From contig DHQL01000007.1 of assembly GCA_002408085.1 (NCBI GenBank), positions 192,259 to 256,258 of the forward strand: a DNA stretch of 64,000 nt, given 5' to 3'. This document shows positions 23,580-31,455 of this stretch, in pieces (position 1 is the stretch's first letter; every line of letters begins with the position of its first letter). The notes beneath the pieces were generated by a model that did no database searches, was not told where the DNA came from, and was given only the letters and a program-made list of their open reading frames with translations. The position numbers were made by a program, and so were the translations under genes. Source of the DNA: Spirochaeta sp. UBA5339. GTDB taxonomy: Bacteria; Spirochaetota; Spirochaetia; DSM-2461.

Positions 23580-24755
23580 ATGAAAATAGAACCGAAGATT
23601 ATGAGAGGCGTCTGCCTGACCTCACATCCCGAAGGATGTGAGAAGGAAGTGCTTAATCAGATCGATTATGTAAAAGCCCAGGGCCCCGTCGAAATGCCGA
23701 AAAGGGTTCTGGTGGTGGGATGCTCCACAGGCTTCGGTCTTGCCTCCCGTATAACAGCCTCCTTTGCCGGCGGCGCCGAAACTCTGGGAATCTCCTTTGA
23801 GAAGGGGCCTTCGGCCAAAAGACCCGCCAGCCCCGGCTGGTACAACAACAGAGCCTTCGACAAGGCCGCCGCAGCGGCCGGGATCAAGTCCCACACCATC
23901 GACGGCGACGCCTTCAGTGACGGAGTCAAAGACGAAGCCGCCGCCTGGATCAAGGAAAACTGGGGACAGGTGGATCTGATTGTCTACTCCCTGGCCTCAC
24001 CGGTGCGTGTAGACCCCGATACGGGAGAGACCTACCGCTCCGTACTTAAACCGATAGGAAAACCCTTCACCGCTCAGTCGGTGGATTTTATGACCGGTTC
24101 CATCAGCGACGTTACCATCGAACCCGCGGCACAGGAGGAGATTGCTCCCACCGTCAAGGTTATGGGCGGCGAGGACTGGGCCCGCTGGATCTCCCGTTAC
24201 AAGGAAGCGGGAATTCTGGCAGAGGGAGTCAGGACCGTGTCCTACTCCTATATCGGCCCCGAAGTGACCTATCCCGTATACCGGGAGGGAACCATCGGAC
24301 AGGCCAAGGAAGACCTGGAAAACAGTGCTTCCACACTCAATGAGATGCTGAAAGATCTCTCCGGACAGGCCTTTGTGTCTGTCAACAAGGCTCTGGTAAC
24401 CCGTGCCAGCTCCGTTATCCCCGTCGTGCCCCTCTATATGGCCCTGCTTTTCAGGATTATGAAGGAGAAGGGCATCCATGAAGGCTGCATCGAGCAGATG
24501 TACCGCCTCTTCTCTGACCGTCTTGTTCCCGGGAAGGATGTTCCCGTGGATGAGAAGGGACGCATTAGAATTGACGACTGGGAGATGAGAGAGGACGTGC
24601 AGAGCGCTGTCTCGGAGCTCTGGGACAAGGTAACTACAGAGAATTTATCCGATCTTTCGGATATTGAAGGTTTCCGTGAGGACTTCCTGAAGCTCCACGG
24701 ATTCAATGTAGACGGAGTCGATTATGACAAGGAGGTAGATCTTTCAGCAGAATAA
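23580..24755 (+). CDS. fabV: Trans-2-enoyl-CoA/ACP reductase FabV (TER type)
   Basis: 391 residues. It performs the last reduction of the elongation cycle, or of butyrate-type fermentation, using NADH. The SDR-like GCSTGFGLASR cofactor loop, the long insertion SPxWYNN form (SPGWYNNRAFD) and the diagnostic Tyr-x8-Lys active site (YREGTIGQAK) identify the FabV/TER family well known from Treponema denticola. The ATG has GGAG 8 nt upstream. It closes the operon and is followed by a terminator. It is the only enoyl reductase in this cluster (no fabI or fabK). Confidence 0.95.
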   Translation: MKIEPKIMRGVCLTSHPEGCEKEVLNQIDYVKAQGPVEMPKRVLVVGCSTGFGLASRITASFAGGAETLGISFEKGPSAKRPASPGWYNNRAFDKAAAAAGIKSHTIDGDAFSDGVKDEAAAWIKENWGQVDLIVYSLASPVRVDPDTGETYRSVLKPIGKPFTAQSVDFMTGSISDVTIEPAAQEEIAPTVKVMGGEDWARWISRYKEAGILAEGVRTVSYSYIGPEVTYPVYREGTIGQAKEDLENSASTLNEMLKDLSGQAFVSVNKALVTRASSVIPVVPLYMALLFRIMKEKGIHEGCIEQMYRLFSDRLVPGKDVPVDEKGRIRIDDWEMREDVQSAVSELWDKVTTENLSDLSDIEGFREDFLKLHGFNVDGVDYDKEVDLSAE

Positions 24756-24849
24756 TTATTGGATAATCTTATTTGGCAGTTGTTATTGACATAATGCCGC
24801 AGACGGTACGTTGTGCTTTGAGCGGTATACCCTAAAAGAAACTGCGCTT

Positions 24850-24880
24850 AAGGCTGCTCCTGTGAGGGACAGCCTTTTTT
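24850..24880 (+). terminator. fab operon terminator
   Basis: AAGGCTG (24850-24856) and CAGCCTT (24870-24876) flank a 13-nt loop and are followed by a T run to 24880. It lies about 95 nt after the fabV stop. Confidence 0.75.
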
Positions 24881-24946
24881 ATGCCCGAAAGAGCTGTCTG
24901 TCCCGGTAATAACTCTTTATCTCATACAAAAATGCACAGAGTGTCA

Positions 24947-24975
24947 TAGTCAAATGGACGGTGAGAGGCTATAAT
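24947..24975 (+). promoter_or_regulatory. tetR promoter (leaderless type)
   Basis: TAGTCA (24947-24952), 17-nt spacer, perfect TATAAT (24970-24975), then 7 nt to the ATG. The expected transcript begins at the start codon. Confidence 0.65.
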
Positions 24976-24982
24976 TGACCCT

Positions 24983-25588
24983 ATGCCTAAGATTATTGAT
25001 CATGAAAAACGGAAACAGGACATCCTGAAACGGGCCTTTGTTATTTTTGCCCAGAAGGGATATCAGGATACAAATCTCTCCTATATTGCCGACCGCTGCG
25101 GGATCTCCCGTCCTACCCTCTATCTCTACTTCAAGGACAAGGAAGAGATCTTCTACTATGCTGTCAAACAGATGACAGAGGGCATGTTTATGGACTACAA
25201 GGGCATGCTGGGCGACAGTGAACAGAATGAGCTGGACAAGCTGAAGTTTATCTGCCGGGATATTATCGAGAAGAGCTTCCGGAAGAGGGACTTCTATTCC
25301 TCACTGGCGGACTTTCTATTTCAGATGAAAAGGCAGGGGAAGGACTATTCCCGTGAGATCGACAAGAGAACCGTGGGCCTGATCTACCTCTTCTCCATCA
25401 TTATCCGCAAGGGAATCAAGAAGGGCGAGATCCGCAACGTTCCCGCCAAGGAGACCGCCTACCAGCTCTTCAGTCTTATCGAGGCCTTTGCCTTTCAGAT
25501 TGCCATGATTGAAAAATTCGAACCCTCGGGAGCCGTGTCGGTGACCATCTCCTATCTGGAAAGTCTTTCCACTGGATTTGATCAGTGA
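24983..25588 (+). CDS. TetR-family regulator
   Basis: A 201-residue TetR repressor. The N-terminal HTH runs over residues 25-48 (YIADRCGISRPTLYLYFKDKEE) and the helical ligand domain follows. No SD sequence is evident and the -10 box abuts the start. It sits downstream of the fab operon terminator and convergent with the metal-importer operon, so its target is not clear from position; a fatty-acid or efflux function would be a guess. Confidence 0.92.
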   Translation: MPKIIDHEKRKQDILKRAFVIFAQKGYQDTNLSYIADRCGISRPTLYLYFKDKEEIFYYAVKQMTEGMFMDYKGMLGDSEQNELDKLKFICRDIIEKSFRKRDFYSSLADFLFQMKRQGKDYSREIDKRTVGLIYLFSIIIRKGIKKGEIRNVPAKETAYQLFSLIEAFAFQIAMIEKFEPSGAVSVTISYLESLSTGFDQ

Positions 25589-25603
25589 GTTTCAGCTGTG
25601 TTT

Positions 25604-25849
25604 TCAACAGTTCTGTTTCATAACAAGGGACTTGATTTCGACATCTCTTATCCGGCCGATTTTTCCTGAGATTTTTCCAATAATATCTGTATCGGCCTCA
25701 ACAATCAGTGAAATAAGACGGACTCCTCTCTCCTTGAGGGGTATTCCCGTTCGGGACAGGATTATGGAACTGTTGTCCGAAAGATGTCTGTTCACTTCGG
25801 GAACTGCATCAGGGGAATGGACACAAATGGCAATTACGGCATATCTCAA
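25604..25849 (-). CDS. TM1266-type ACT-like regulator
   Basis: An 81-residue protein matching the TM1266 family (iron-only hydrogenase system putative regulator): an ACT/NikR-C-like fold with the family pattern YAVIAICV, SRTGIPLKERGVRLISLIV and GKISGKIGRIRDVEIKS. The family is usually encoded with FeFe-hydrogenase genes and has no DNA-binding domain. The start is TTG, with AGGAG inside the end of the upstream ATPase gene. It is the last gene of the importer operon, which suggests sensing of the imported metal or cofactor (inference). Confidence 0.78.
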   Translation of the reverse strand: MRYAVIAICVHSPDAVPEVNRHLSDNSSIILSRTGIPLKERGVRLISLIVEADTDIIGKISGKIGRIRDVEIKSLVMKQNC

Positions 25850-25852
25850 AAT

Positions 25853-26647
25853 CTACTCTCTCCTGTATGGTTTTAAAATGGGCAGCACTCCCTTGCTTGC
25901 CTCTCCATCATCATTGATATGGGTATAAATCCTGGCTTCGATACCAAAGGCCTCTCCGAGGCAGCTCTCGGTAATTACCTCTTCTGAAGGCCCGAATATG
26001 TGTGTCAGCCCTTTTTTCAACATAAGACAGCAATCGGATATATGGAGGGCATGGGAGGGATCATGAGAACTGAATATAACCGTATAACCCTGTTCATGAG
26101 AGAGCCGTCTCAGCAGGTCTACTGTATGATGCTGGTTTATCAGATCAAGGGCGGAAGTAGGCTCATCAAAGATCAAGGCCCTTGCTTCTGTCGCCAGGGC
26201 CTGGGCAATCAGAACCATCTGCCTTTCGCCTCCGCTGAGTGTATGAAAGCTCCTGGCGGCCAGAGGGGTTGTACCCGTCAACTCCATAACGTCTCTGATG
26301 ACCTGCCAGTCTTTTCTCCCGGGTTTTGAAAAGGGCCCGAGGAATCTTGAACGGCCCAGTAAGACCATCTGCTCGACCGTATAGGGGACAGGATTGGCAG
26401 TCAGCTGAGGGACATATCCGAAGCTTCTGGTCCGCTCAATTCCCCTGACTGAATTCTGTCCGCGGATACTGACCTCGCCGGAAGAGAAGTCCTGGATTCC
26501 GGAAAGGCATTTTATAAGAGTCGTTTTGCCGCTGCCGTTGTAACCGATTATTGAGAGTATCCTGCCCTCTTCCAGGGAGAAGGATATATCCCTGAAAACA
26601 GGTGGTCCTCCGGGATAGCTGAAGGATCCGTTTTTTATACTGATCAA
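25853..26647 (-). CDS. ABC importer ATPase (iron-complex/B12 type)
   Basis: 264-residue ATPase of a FecE/BtuD-type importer: Walker A GYNGSGKT (35-42), signature LSGGERQM, Walker B ALIFDEPTSALD and an SSHDPSHAL switch His. The start is TTG at 26647, which overlaps the permease stop as TTGA and has GGAGG 8 nt upstream; a longer reading with about 75 extra N-terminal residues would duplicate the end of the permease gene. Partner of the permease and binding protein that follow on the minus strand. Confidence 0.9.
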   Translation of the reverse strand: MISIKNGSFSYPGGPPVFRDISFSLEEGRILSIIGYNGSGKTTLIKCLSGIQDFSSGEVSIRGQNSVRGIERTRSFGYVPQLTANPVPYTVEQMVLLGRSRFLGPFSKPGRKDWQVIRDVMELTGTTPLAARSFHTLSGGERQMVLIAQALATEARALIFDEPTSALDLINQHHTVDLLRRLSHEQGYTVIFSSHDPSHALHISDCCLMLKKGLTHIFGPSEEVITESCLGEAFGIEARIYTHINDDGEASKGVLPILKPYRRE

Positions 26648-27666
26648 AGTGCCCACCTCCCTCTGGAGCGAATCAGGAGTATTACAAACACCGGGGCTCC
26701 CACTACTGCCGTAAGAATTCCCAGGGGAATGTCCTGAGGGCTTATGGTCCGGCCGATGGTGTCTATAAGGAGAAAAAAGAGGGCACCTGTTAATGCGGAG
26801 GCAGGCAGAAGCCTGTTGTGATCCGGGCCTACGAGCATTCTGCTTATGTGGGGAACAATCAAACCTATCCAACCCACTATTCCGGCAACGGATACTACAG
26901 CAGAAATGGTAAGGGTTGTTAATATCAGAACCGCTGCCATCGGTTTTCGCGGATCGACTCCCAGGCCCCTTACGTTCTCCTCACCCAGGGAGAGGATATT
27001 TATTCTGTTCCGGATGGACAGCAGGAAGATAGACGAAGGGAGTATCACCGGAAGAGTCAGTGCTGCTTTTTTCCAGGATGCCGTGCTCAGGGAACCCATC
27101 AGCCAGTATACGATGGATGGAAGTTTCTCTTCTGAATCAGCGAGAAACTTGACAAGGGTGATCATGGCCTGAAAGAACATATTTATAACCACACCAGCAA
27201 GTACAAACACCAGCACTGATCCGGCATCGCTTTTTCTGGCAATCATCCATGTGCTGGCAAGGGCCAGTATTCCGAAGAGAAAACCGAAGGCCTGTGTGGT
27301 CATTCCCCAGCCGAAGATAAGAATTGCCAGGGCCGCTCCGAAACCGGCTCCGCTTGTTACTCCCACAACCCCTGGACTCACAAGAGGATTCCGGAAGACT
27401 CCCTGAAAAACCGCTCCGCTCACACCCAGACCGAACCCTCCGGAGAGGGCCAGAATCAGCCGTGGAAGTCTTATGTTAAGAAGAACCCGCCGGGGCATAA
27501 ACAATTCGTCTCCCGGTCCCCCTCCTGCCGGATGCAGCAGGATGTATACCGTGTCCTTCAGGGGGATAGGGTAACGTCCCAGAGAGAGGGAGATAAGTGA
27601 GAGTAAAAATAGAACAACCCCCAGAAGAAGGAGTATCAGAGTATAGTTCTCACGGGTTTTCTGCAT
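26644..27666 (-). CDS. FecCD-family permease
   Basis: 340-residue inner-membrane permease of the FecCD/BtuC family with about ten helices. Family motifs are IRLPRLILALSGGFGLGVSG (the coupling region, read as short blocks), NPLVSPGVVGVTSGAG and GWIGLIVPHISRMLVGPDH. It should act as a homodimer. Substrate class (ferric siderophore, haem, cobalamin or another metal complex) cannot be fixed from the permease. Confidence 0.93.
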   Translation of the reverse strand: MQKTRENYTLILLLLGVVLFLLSLISLSLGRYPIPLKDTVYILLHPAGGGPGDELFMPRRVLLNIRLPRLILALSGGFGLGVSGAVFQGVFRNPLVSPGVVGVTSGAGFGAALAILIFGWGMTTQAFGFLFGILALASTWMIARKSDAGSVLVFVLAGVVINMFFQAMITLVKFLADSEEKLPSIVYWLMGSLSTASWKKAALTLPVILPSSIFLLSIRNRINILSLGEENVRGLGVDPRKPMAAVLILTTLTISAVVSVAGIVGWIGLIVPHISRMLVGPDHNRLLPASALTGALFFLLIDTIGRTISPQDIPLGILTAVVGAPVFVILLIRSRGRWAL

Positions 27667-27674
27667 GATGACTC

Positions 27675-28811
27675 CTAAAGATTTCCTGATGAGGCGGGAT
27701 TCAGTATATCCCTGATCTCCTGGTCAGTGAGGTCATAGTAGTGATACTCCCTGAAGTACTCCCGGATTTCCTCTTCCATATGGTAGTCAAAGAGGTCCGG
27801 GTAGTTCTTCTGGGCCATCCACTTCAGCATCAGGGGACCGTCAAGGCTGGGTGGATACCATCGGTAGATTCCCAGAGGGATGCGGTAGACTCTGCCCTCC
27901 CGTACCGCTTTGATGCCGGACCAGTCCTGTCCGTCTATACTGTTCTCAAAGAGGTCTGAAGGCATTGTATTCTCAAAGTTACTCAGGTAGATGATGTCCG
28001 GGTTCCAGTGCATGATATCCTCAAAGCTTCCCATTTTTATCATGGCGGGATGCTTTCCTTTGAGGTCTTCAGCAGCATTTATACCCCCGGTTCTGGCAAT
28101 CCAGTAGTGGCCGAAGGTGCCGTCTCCTGCTGCAAGAAGGGCTTTTGTCTTAAAGAGGATCAGTACTTTAGGCCGTTCTGCTAGGGGGACATTTTCAATT
28201 ACCGACATGATTTCCTCTTCGGTTTCACTCCAGATCTCAGATATCTCCATGGCATTGGACTCGTTTTTGTCAAGAACTTCTGCAGTATAGGACACCCAGT
28301 CTCTCATGGTTTCCTTGGGGCTGTAGACTGTTGAAGTTCCCTCCCCATAGGAGATTGTCTCCTGCTTCAGGCCCATATAGACCGAAGGAACCCCTGATGC
28401 ATCGAGCATCTCCATCCCTTCAAGGACTTTGTCTGTAAAAAAAACATCAGGATTGATCCGGACAAGTTCTTCAAGGTTCAGGCTCTGTCCATCCAGATAG
28501 CTGCTGTCTGCATTCAGGAAGGAGGGGTACATCTTGCCCAATACGGAAATCTCAGCCGCAGATACGGACATGCTGCTGGCCCCGACGACTCTGTCCAGAT
28601 CGCCATCAACCGCAGCTATAATATGGGGATGGGGAAGGGGGAAGGTTGCTATCCGCTGAACAGGAAGGTCTATTTTAACGGACTCTCCTCTGTCATCGGT
28701 GATGGTCAGGGACTGTTCTTCCTCCACTGCAGACTCCTGAGCCCCTGAGGCAAACAGGAGGGGGGTGGCTATCCATAAGGCAATAAAGCCTATTAAATAC
28801 CTGAATTTCAT
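27675..28811 (-). CDS. Metal-complex ABC substrate-binding protein
   Basis: 378-residue periplasmic binding protein of the BtuF/FhuD class: TFPLPHPHIIAAV near the first lobe, ARTGGINAAEDL and NPDIIYLSNFE in the second. The signal peptide ends in FASGAQES, a form common in Spirochaeta binding proteins, without a lipobox Cys. First gene of a four-gene operon (binding protein, permease, ATPase, TM1266-type protein). AGGAG precedes the ATG. A TTAATA-TG-TATTAA palindrome lies in the leader. Iron-siderophore or corrinoid uptake is most likely, but a nickel complex is not excluded. Confidence 0.88.
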   Translation of the reverse strand: MKFRYLIGFIALWIATPLLFASGAQESAVEEEQSLTITDDRGESVKIDLPVQRIATFPLPHPHIIAAVDGDLDRVVGASSMSVSAAEISVLGKMYPSFLNADSSYLDGQSLNLEELVRINPDVFFTDKVLEGMEMLDASGVPSVYMGLKQETISYGEGTSTVYSPKETMRDWVSYTAEVLDKNESNAMEISEIWSETEEEIMSVIENVPLAERPKVLILFKTKALLAAGDGTFGHYWIARTGGINAAEDLKGKHPAMIKMGSFEDIMHWNPDIIYLSNFENTMPSDLFENSIDGQDWSGIKAVREGRVYRIPLGIYRWYPPSLDGPLMLKWMAQKNYPDLFDYHMEEEIREYFREYHYYDLTDQEIRDILNPASSGNL

Positions 28812-28826
28812 TGAATTCTCCTATAG

Positions 28827-28840
28827 TTAATATGTATTAA
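28827..28840. promoter_or_regulatory. Perfect 6-2-6 palindrome in the divergent control region
   Basis: TTAATA-TG-TATTAA. It overlaps a copy of ATAGTTAATA (28823-28832), which recurs at 28895-28904. Position between promoter and SD sequence of the binding-protein gene suits a repressor site. Confidence 0.45.
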
Positions 28841-28859
28841 TTAAATACGCTACAACCTG

Positions 28860-28888
28860 TTTATGTTTTCAGTCAATAGTAATGTCTA
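28860..28888 (-). promoter_or_regulatory. Promoter of the importer operon
   Basis: Minus-strand TAGACA (28883-28888), 17-nt spacer, CATAAA (28860-28865). Confidence 0.45.
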
Positions 28889-28908
28889 AAAAAAATAGTT
28901 AATACTAA

Positions 28909-28937
28909 TTGACTCCCGGGAATCTATGTGTGATGAT
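28909..28937 (+). promoter_or_regulatory. Promoter of the GTPase operon
   Basis: TTGACT (28909-28914), 17-nt spacer, GATGAT (28932-28937). It lies immediately downstream of the second ATAGTTAATA repeat. Confidence 0.4.
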
Positions 28938-29003
28938 TCATTATCTGACCGGAAGCATTCTGTGACCGGAGGGATCAAACACCGAGATAAACAAGGATGC
29001 TTT

Positions 29004-29732
29004 ATGGAAGGATTAAAGACGGTCATCGTCGCGGGTCCTCCCGGTTCAGGCAAAACATCGGTCATGATCCATGCTATTTCAAATCTGAACAGGATAGGAA
29101 TCAAAACCGCCGTTGTTAAAATTGACTGTCTGGCCACGGAGGATGATCTAAGGTACAGGGAACTTGGGGTTCCTGTTGTGGTGGGCCTCAGTAACGATAT
29201 CTGCCCTGATCACTATTTTGTTGTAAACTTTGAAGAGATGCACAGCTGGGCCGAAGACACGGGAGCGAATCTGCTGATTGTTGAAACCGCCGGTCTCTGC
29301 CACCGATGCGCTCCCGGTATAGACAGGGCTCTTGCCCTTTGTGTTATAGACAGCCATTCCAGTATTAAAATTCCAGAAAAAATTGGTCCTGTTCTGACAA
29401 CGGCGGATGCCGTAATTGTAACCAAGGGAGACTCTATCAGCCAGGCGGAAAGAGAGGTTTTCCGCAGCAGGATAGCAATGATTAACAGGAAGGCTGATCT
29501 TCTTGAAGTAAACGGCCTAACCGGGGCGGGGTCAGAATATCTTGCAGAACTCCTTTGGGAACGGGCTGAACCGGGTTCTGTTGATCAGGCCCGGCTTCGT
29601 CATCCCATGCCCACTGCCATCTGCTCCTACTGCATGGGAGAGATGCGAGTCGGATCGGCTTATCAGCAGGGGGTTGTCTACAAGATGGATTTCCCTGAAA
29701 CAGATAAAGAGAGGACGGAGGCAGTGCAATGA
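29004..29732 (+). CDS. HypB/CobW-like (G3E-type) GTPase with two CxxC motifs
   Basis: 242-residue cytosolic P-loop NTPase. GPPGSGKT is at 11-18, an Asp-Cys pair at 41-42 where G3E proteins have switch residues, ETAG at 94-97 as Walker B, and TKGD at 140-143 in place of NKxD. Two CxxC pairs, Cys99/Cys102 (LCHRC) and Cys207/Cys210 (CSYC), could bind metal. This is the pattern of HypB, UreG and CobW metallochaperones, though it is none of these exactly. ATG 29004 was chosen for AAGGA upstream and because the P-loop then starts near residue 10. It overlaps the next gene as ATGA. Confidence 0.78.
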   Translation: MEGLKTVIVAGPPGSGKTSVMIHAISNLNRIGIKTAVVKIDCLATEDDLRYRELGVPVVVGLSNDICPDHYFVVNFEEMHSWAEDTGANLLIVETAGLCHRCAPGIDRALALCVIDSHSSIKIPEKIGPVLTTADAVIVTKGDSISQAEREVFRSRIAMINRKADLLEVNGLTGAGSEYLAELLWERAEPGSVDQARLRHPMPTAICSYCMGEMRVGSAYQQGVVYKMDFPETDKERTEAVQ

Positions 29733-30508
29733 CTGTAGAGTCTGTTACGGTGCTGGGCGGGCAGAACAAGTCGGGACAGCCGGAAAAGGTCGGGCAGCTT
29801 GATATTCTGAAAGGGCAGGTGTACAGCGTTGTAGGTTTTACAGGTTCCGGCAAGAGTCAGCTGATAAGCGATATTGAACAAATGGCCTGTAGAGACAGTG
29901 TCAGCGGAAGGCAGATACTCATTAACGGGCAGATACCCCTTCCATCCCTGCGGTATAACCCGGAAACCAAGTTGGTTGCTCAACTTTCACAGAATATGAA
30001 TTTTGTCCTTGAGATGACAGTGATGGAATTCCTTGATCTTCATGCGGGATGCAGAGGCTTTAACAAGGACTCTCTGAAGGATGTTCTGGAGGCTGCAAAT
30101 ACCCTTGCAGGTGAGAAAATCAGGGCAGATGATATCCTCACCCGTCTCTCCGGGGGGCAGTCAAGGGCGCTGATGATCGCCGATGTGGCCTATATCAGCA
30201 ACTCACCCATTATTCTGATCGATGAGGTGGAAAATGCGGGGATCGACAGGACCAGGGCTTTGAATCTTCTTTCAGGTAAGGGAAAAATAGTCCTTATAGT
30301 CACCCATGATCCCCATCTGGCCCTGTCGGGAGAGAAGAGGATCGTTATGAAGAATGGAGGGATTCACTCAGTCCTTTCCAGGACAGAAGAGGAGGTGATT
30401 ATGGAGCAGCTTTTGGGTTCCTATCAGGACGTTATGACTCACAGCCGTGAGATTCTGCGGTCAGGAGGGACTCTTGACCCCCGTGAACTGATGCAGGAGG
30501 TAAAGTGA
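29729..30508 (+). CDS. ABC-type ATPase without permease
   Basis: 259-residue ABC ATPase: Walker A GFTGSGKS (36-43), a Q-loop-like Gln near 85, signature LSGGQ (140-144), Walker B IILIDE (161-166) and switch His193 in VTHDP. The N-terminus is short, and no permease gene stands in this operon. The IDEVENAGID segment, rather than the usual DEPTxALD, is more like UvrA/ABC-F or regulatory ATPases than importers. It may drive a cytosolic process together with the GTPase and the binding-protein-like partner. Confidence 0.82.
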   Translation: MTVESVTVLGGQNKSGQPEKVGQLDILKGQVYSVVGFTGSGKSQLISDIEQMACRDSVSGRQILINGQIPLPSLRYNPETKLVAQLSQNMNFVLEMTVMEFLDLHAGCRGFNKDSLKDVLEAANTLAGEKIRADDILTRLSGGQSRALMIADVAYISNSPIILIDEVENAGIDRTRALNLLSGKGKIVLIVTHDPHLALSGEKRIVMKNGGIHSVLSRTEEEVIMEQLLGSYQDVMTHSREILRSGGTLDPRELMQEVK

Positions 30509-31455
30509 TGGAAAAAGAGATCTACTGGGCCAACTTGTGTGTCCTGAACAGAAAAGAAGCCGAGATGATGGAAGAGGCTTCGTCGGACTGGAAGAATAAC
30601 CATGATGAGTCCTACAGAATGGTCTATCTGGGAGACACCGAAGAGACAGGTATTCATGATCGGCTTGAGAAGGATCTCTCCCGGGGAAAGGCGGAATTCA
30701 GCCTTCTTGTCAGTTCACGTTTTGATCTCTTCTGTTCTCAAAAATATCTTTATGGAATCAGGGAGGATCTGGAGCCCGCAGGGAATCTCCTTCCCGTAAG
30801 GGATCTTGTAAGATCATCGGGAGTGATGGACCCCGATGGATTTTTTCAGGTGCTGGCGATTCTGCCTCACTTTATTTTGTACAACAGAGACTGCCTCGGG
30901 GGACAGAGTCCCCCACTTTCTCTGGAGACTCTTCTGAAACCATCCTGGGCAGGGAAGGTTTATATCGGGAATACGGATCTTCCTTCGGGGCAGTCGGTCC
31001 TCTTCGCCGTCTGGTATCTATTCGGTGATGAGGGGCTCTGTAAGGCGGTTCAGAACTGGAGACAGAAGTCTGCCCCTTCAGCCGTGCGTTTCGGTCTGAC
31101 CAGGGATGAGATCCCCGTGGGTATCCTTCCGGGTATCTTCTGCTCTGCGGTTCCTGGGGAGAAGCTGGTCCGGGTCGTGCCCGCAGAAGGGGCCCCGGTT
31201 CTTCCTTCTTATGGTGCTGTCAGAAAGGGTGATCAGGCAGAAGATACAATGGAGTTTTTTAAAAAATCCGCCGGTTCACAATCATTTCAGAAGTTCTACA
31301 GGGATATGGGACGGGCTGTTGTTTCGGATCCCCTCGTACCACTGCCTGATACGGTCTGTGAGGAGACCTCCTGTTTCTTTCCCCCCTGGGAGTGGATTCT
31401 GAAGCAGGATATGGATTATTTTTTTCAAATGATAAAGGAAGTTCCTGAAGTTTAG
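30508..31455 (+). CDS. Periplasmic-binding-protein-like protein lacking a signal peptide
   Basis: 315 residues resembling type-2 iron/thiamine-class ABC binding proteins: LEPAGNLLPVRDL, the hinge-like LPHFILYNRDCL, then LLKPSWAGKVYIGNTDLPSG and an SYGAVRKGD segment. The N-terminus (MEKEIYWANLCVLNRKEAE) is polar, with neither signal peptide nor lipobox, so the protein should remain in the cytosol. ATG 30508 was chosen because AGGAGG lies 7 nt upstream; a GTG one codon earlier also fits. The stop overlaps the HAD gene on the other strand by 4 nt. Several Cys residues cluster near the C-terminus (CEETSC). Confidence 0.72.
   Translation: MEKEIYWANLCVLNRKEAEMMEEASSDWKNNHDESYRMVYLGDTEETGIHDRLEKDLSRGKAEFSLLVSSRFDLFCSQKYLYGIREDLEPAGNLLPVRDLVRSSGVMDPDGFFQVLAILPHFILYNRDCLGGQSPPLSLETLLKPSWAGKVYIGNTDLPSGQSVLFAVWYLFGDEGLCKAVQNWRQKSAPSAVRFGLTRDEIPVGILPGIFCSAVPGEKLVRVVPAEGAPVLPSYGAVRKGDQAEDTMEFFKKSAGSQSFQKFYRDMGRAVVSDPLVPLPDTVCEETSCFFPPWEWILKQDMDYFFQMIKEVPEV

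Noticed and set aside
24786..24814. Promoter with TTGACA in the gap after fabV
   Set aside because: The -35 match is perfect but no acceptable -10 box lies 15-19 nt downstream.
25853..26872. Importer ATPase with a 75-residue N-terminal extension
   Set aside because: The extension would be translated from sequence coding for the end of the permease in another frame and has no family resemblance; a TTG with GGAGG gives a normal N-terminus.
28926..29003. Longer start of the G3E-like GTPase at 28926
   Set aside because: It overlaps the promoter -10 region, lacks an SD sequence and would add 26 polar residues before the P-loop; ATG 29004 has AAGGA upstream.
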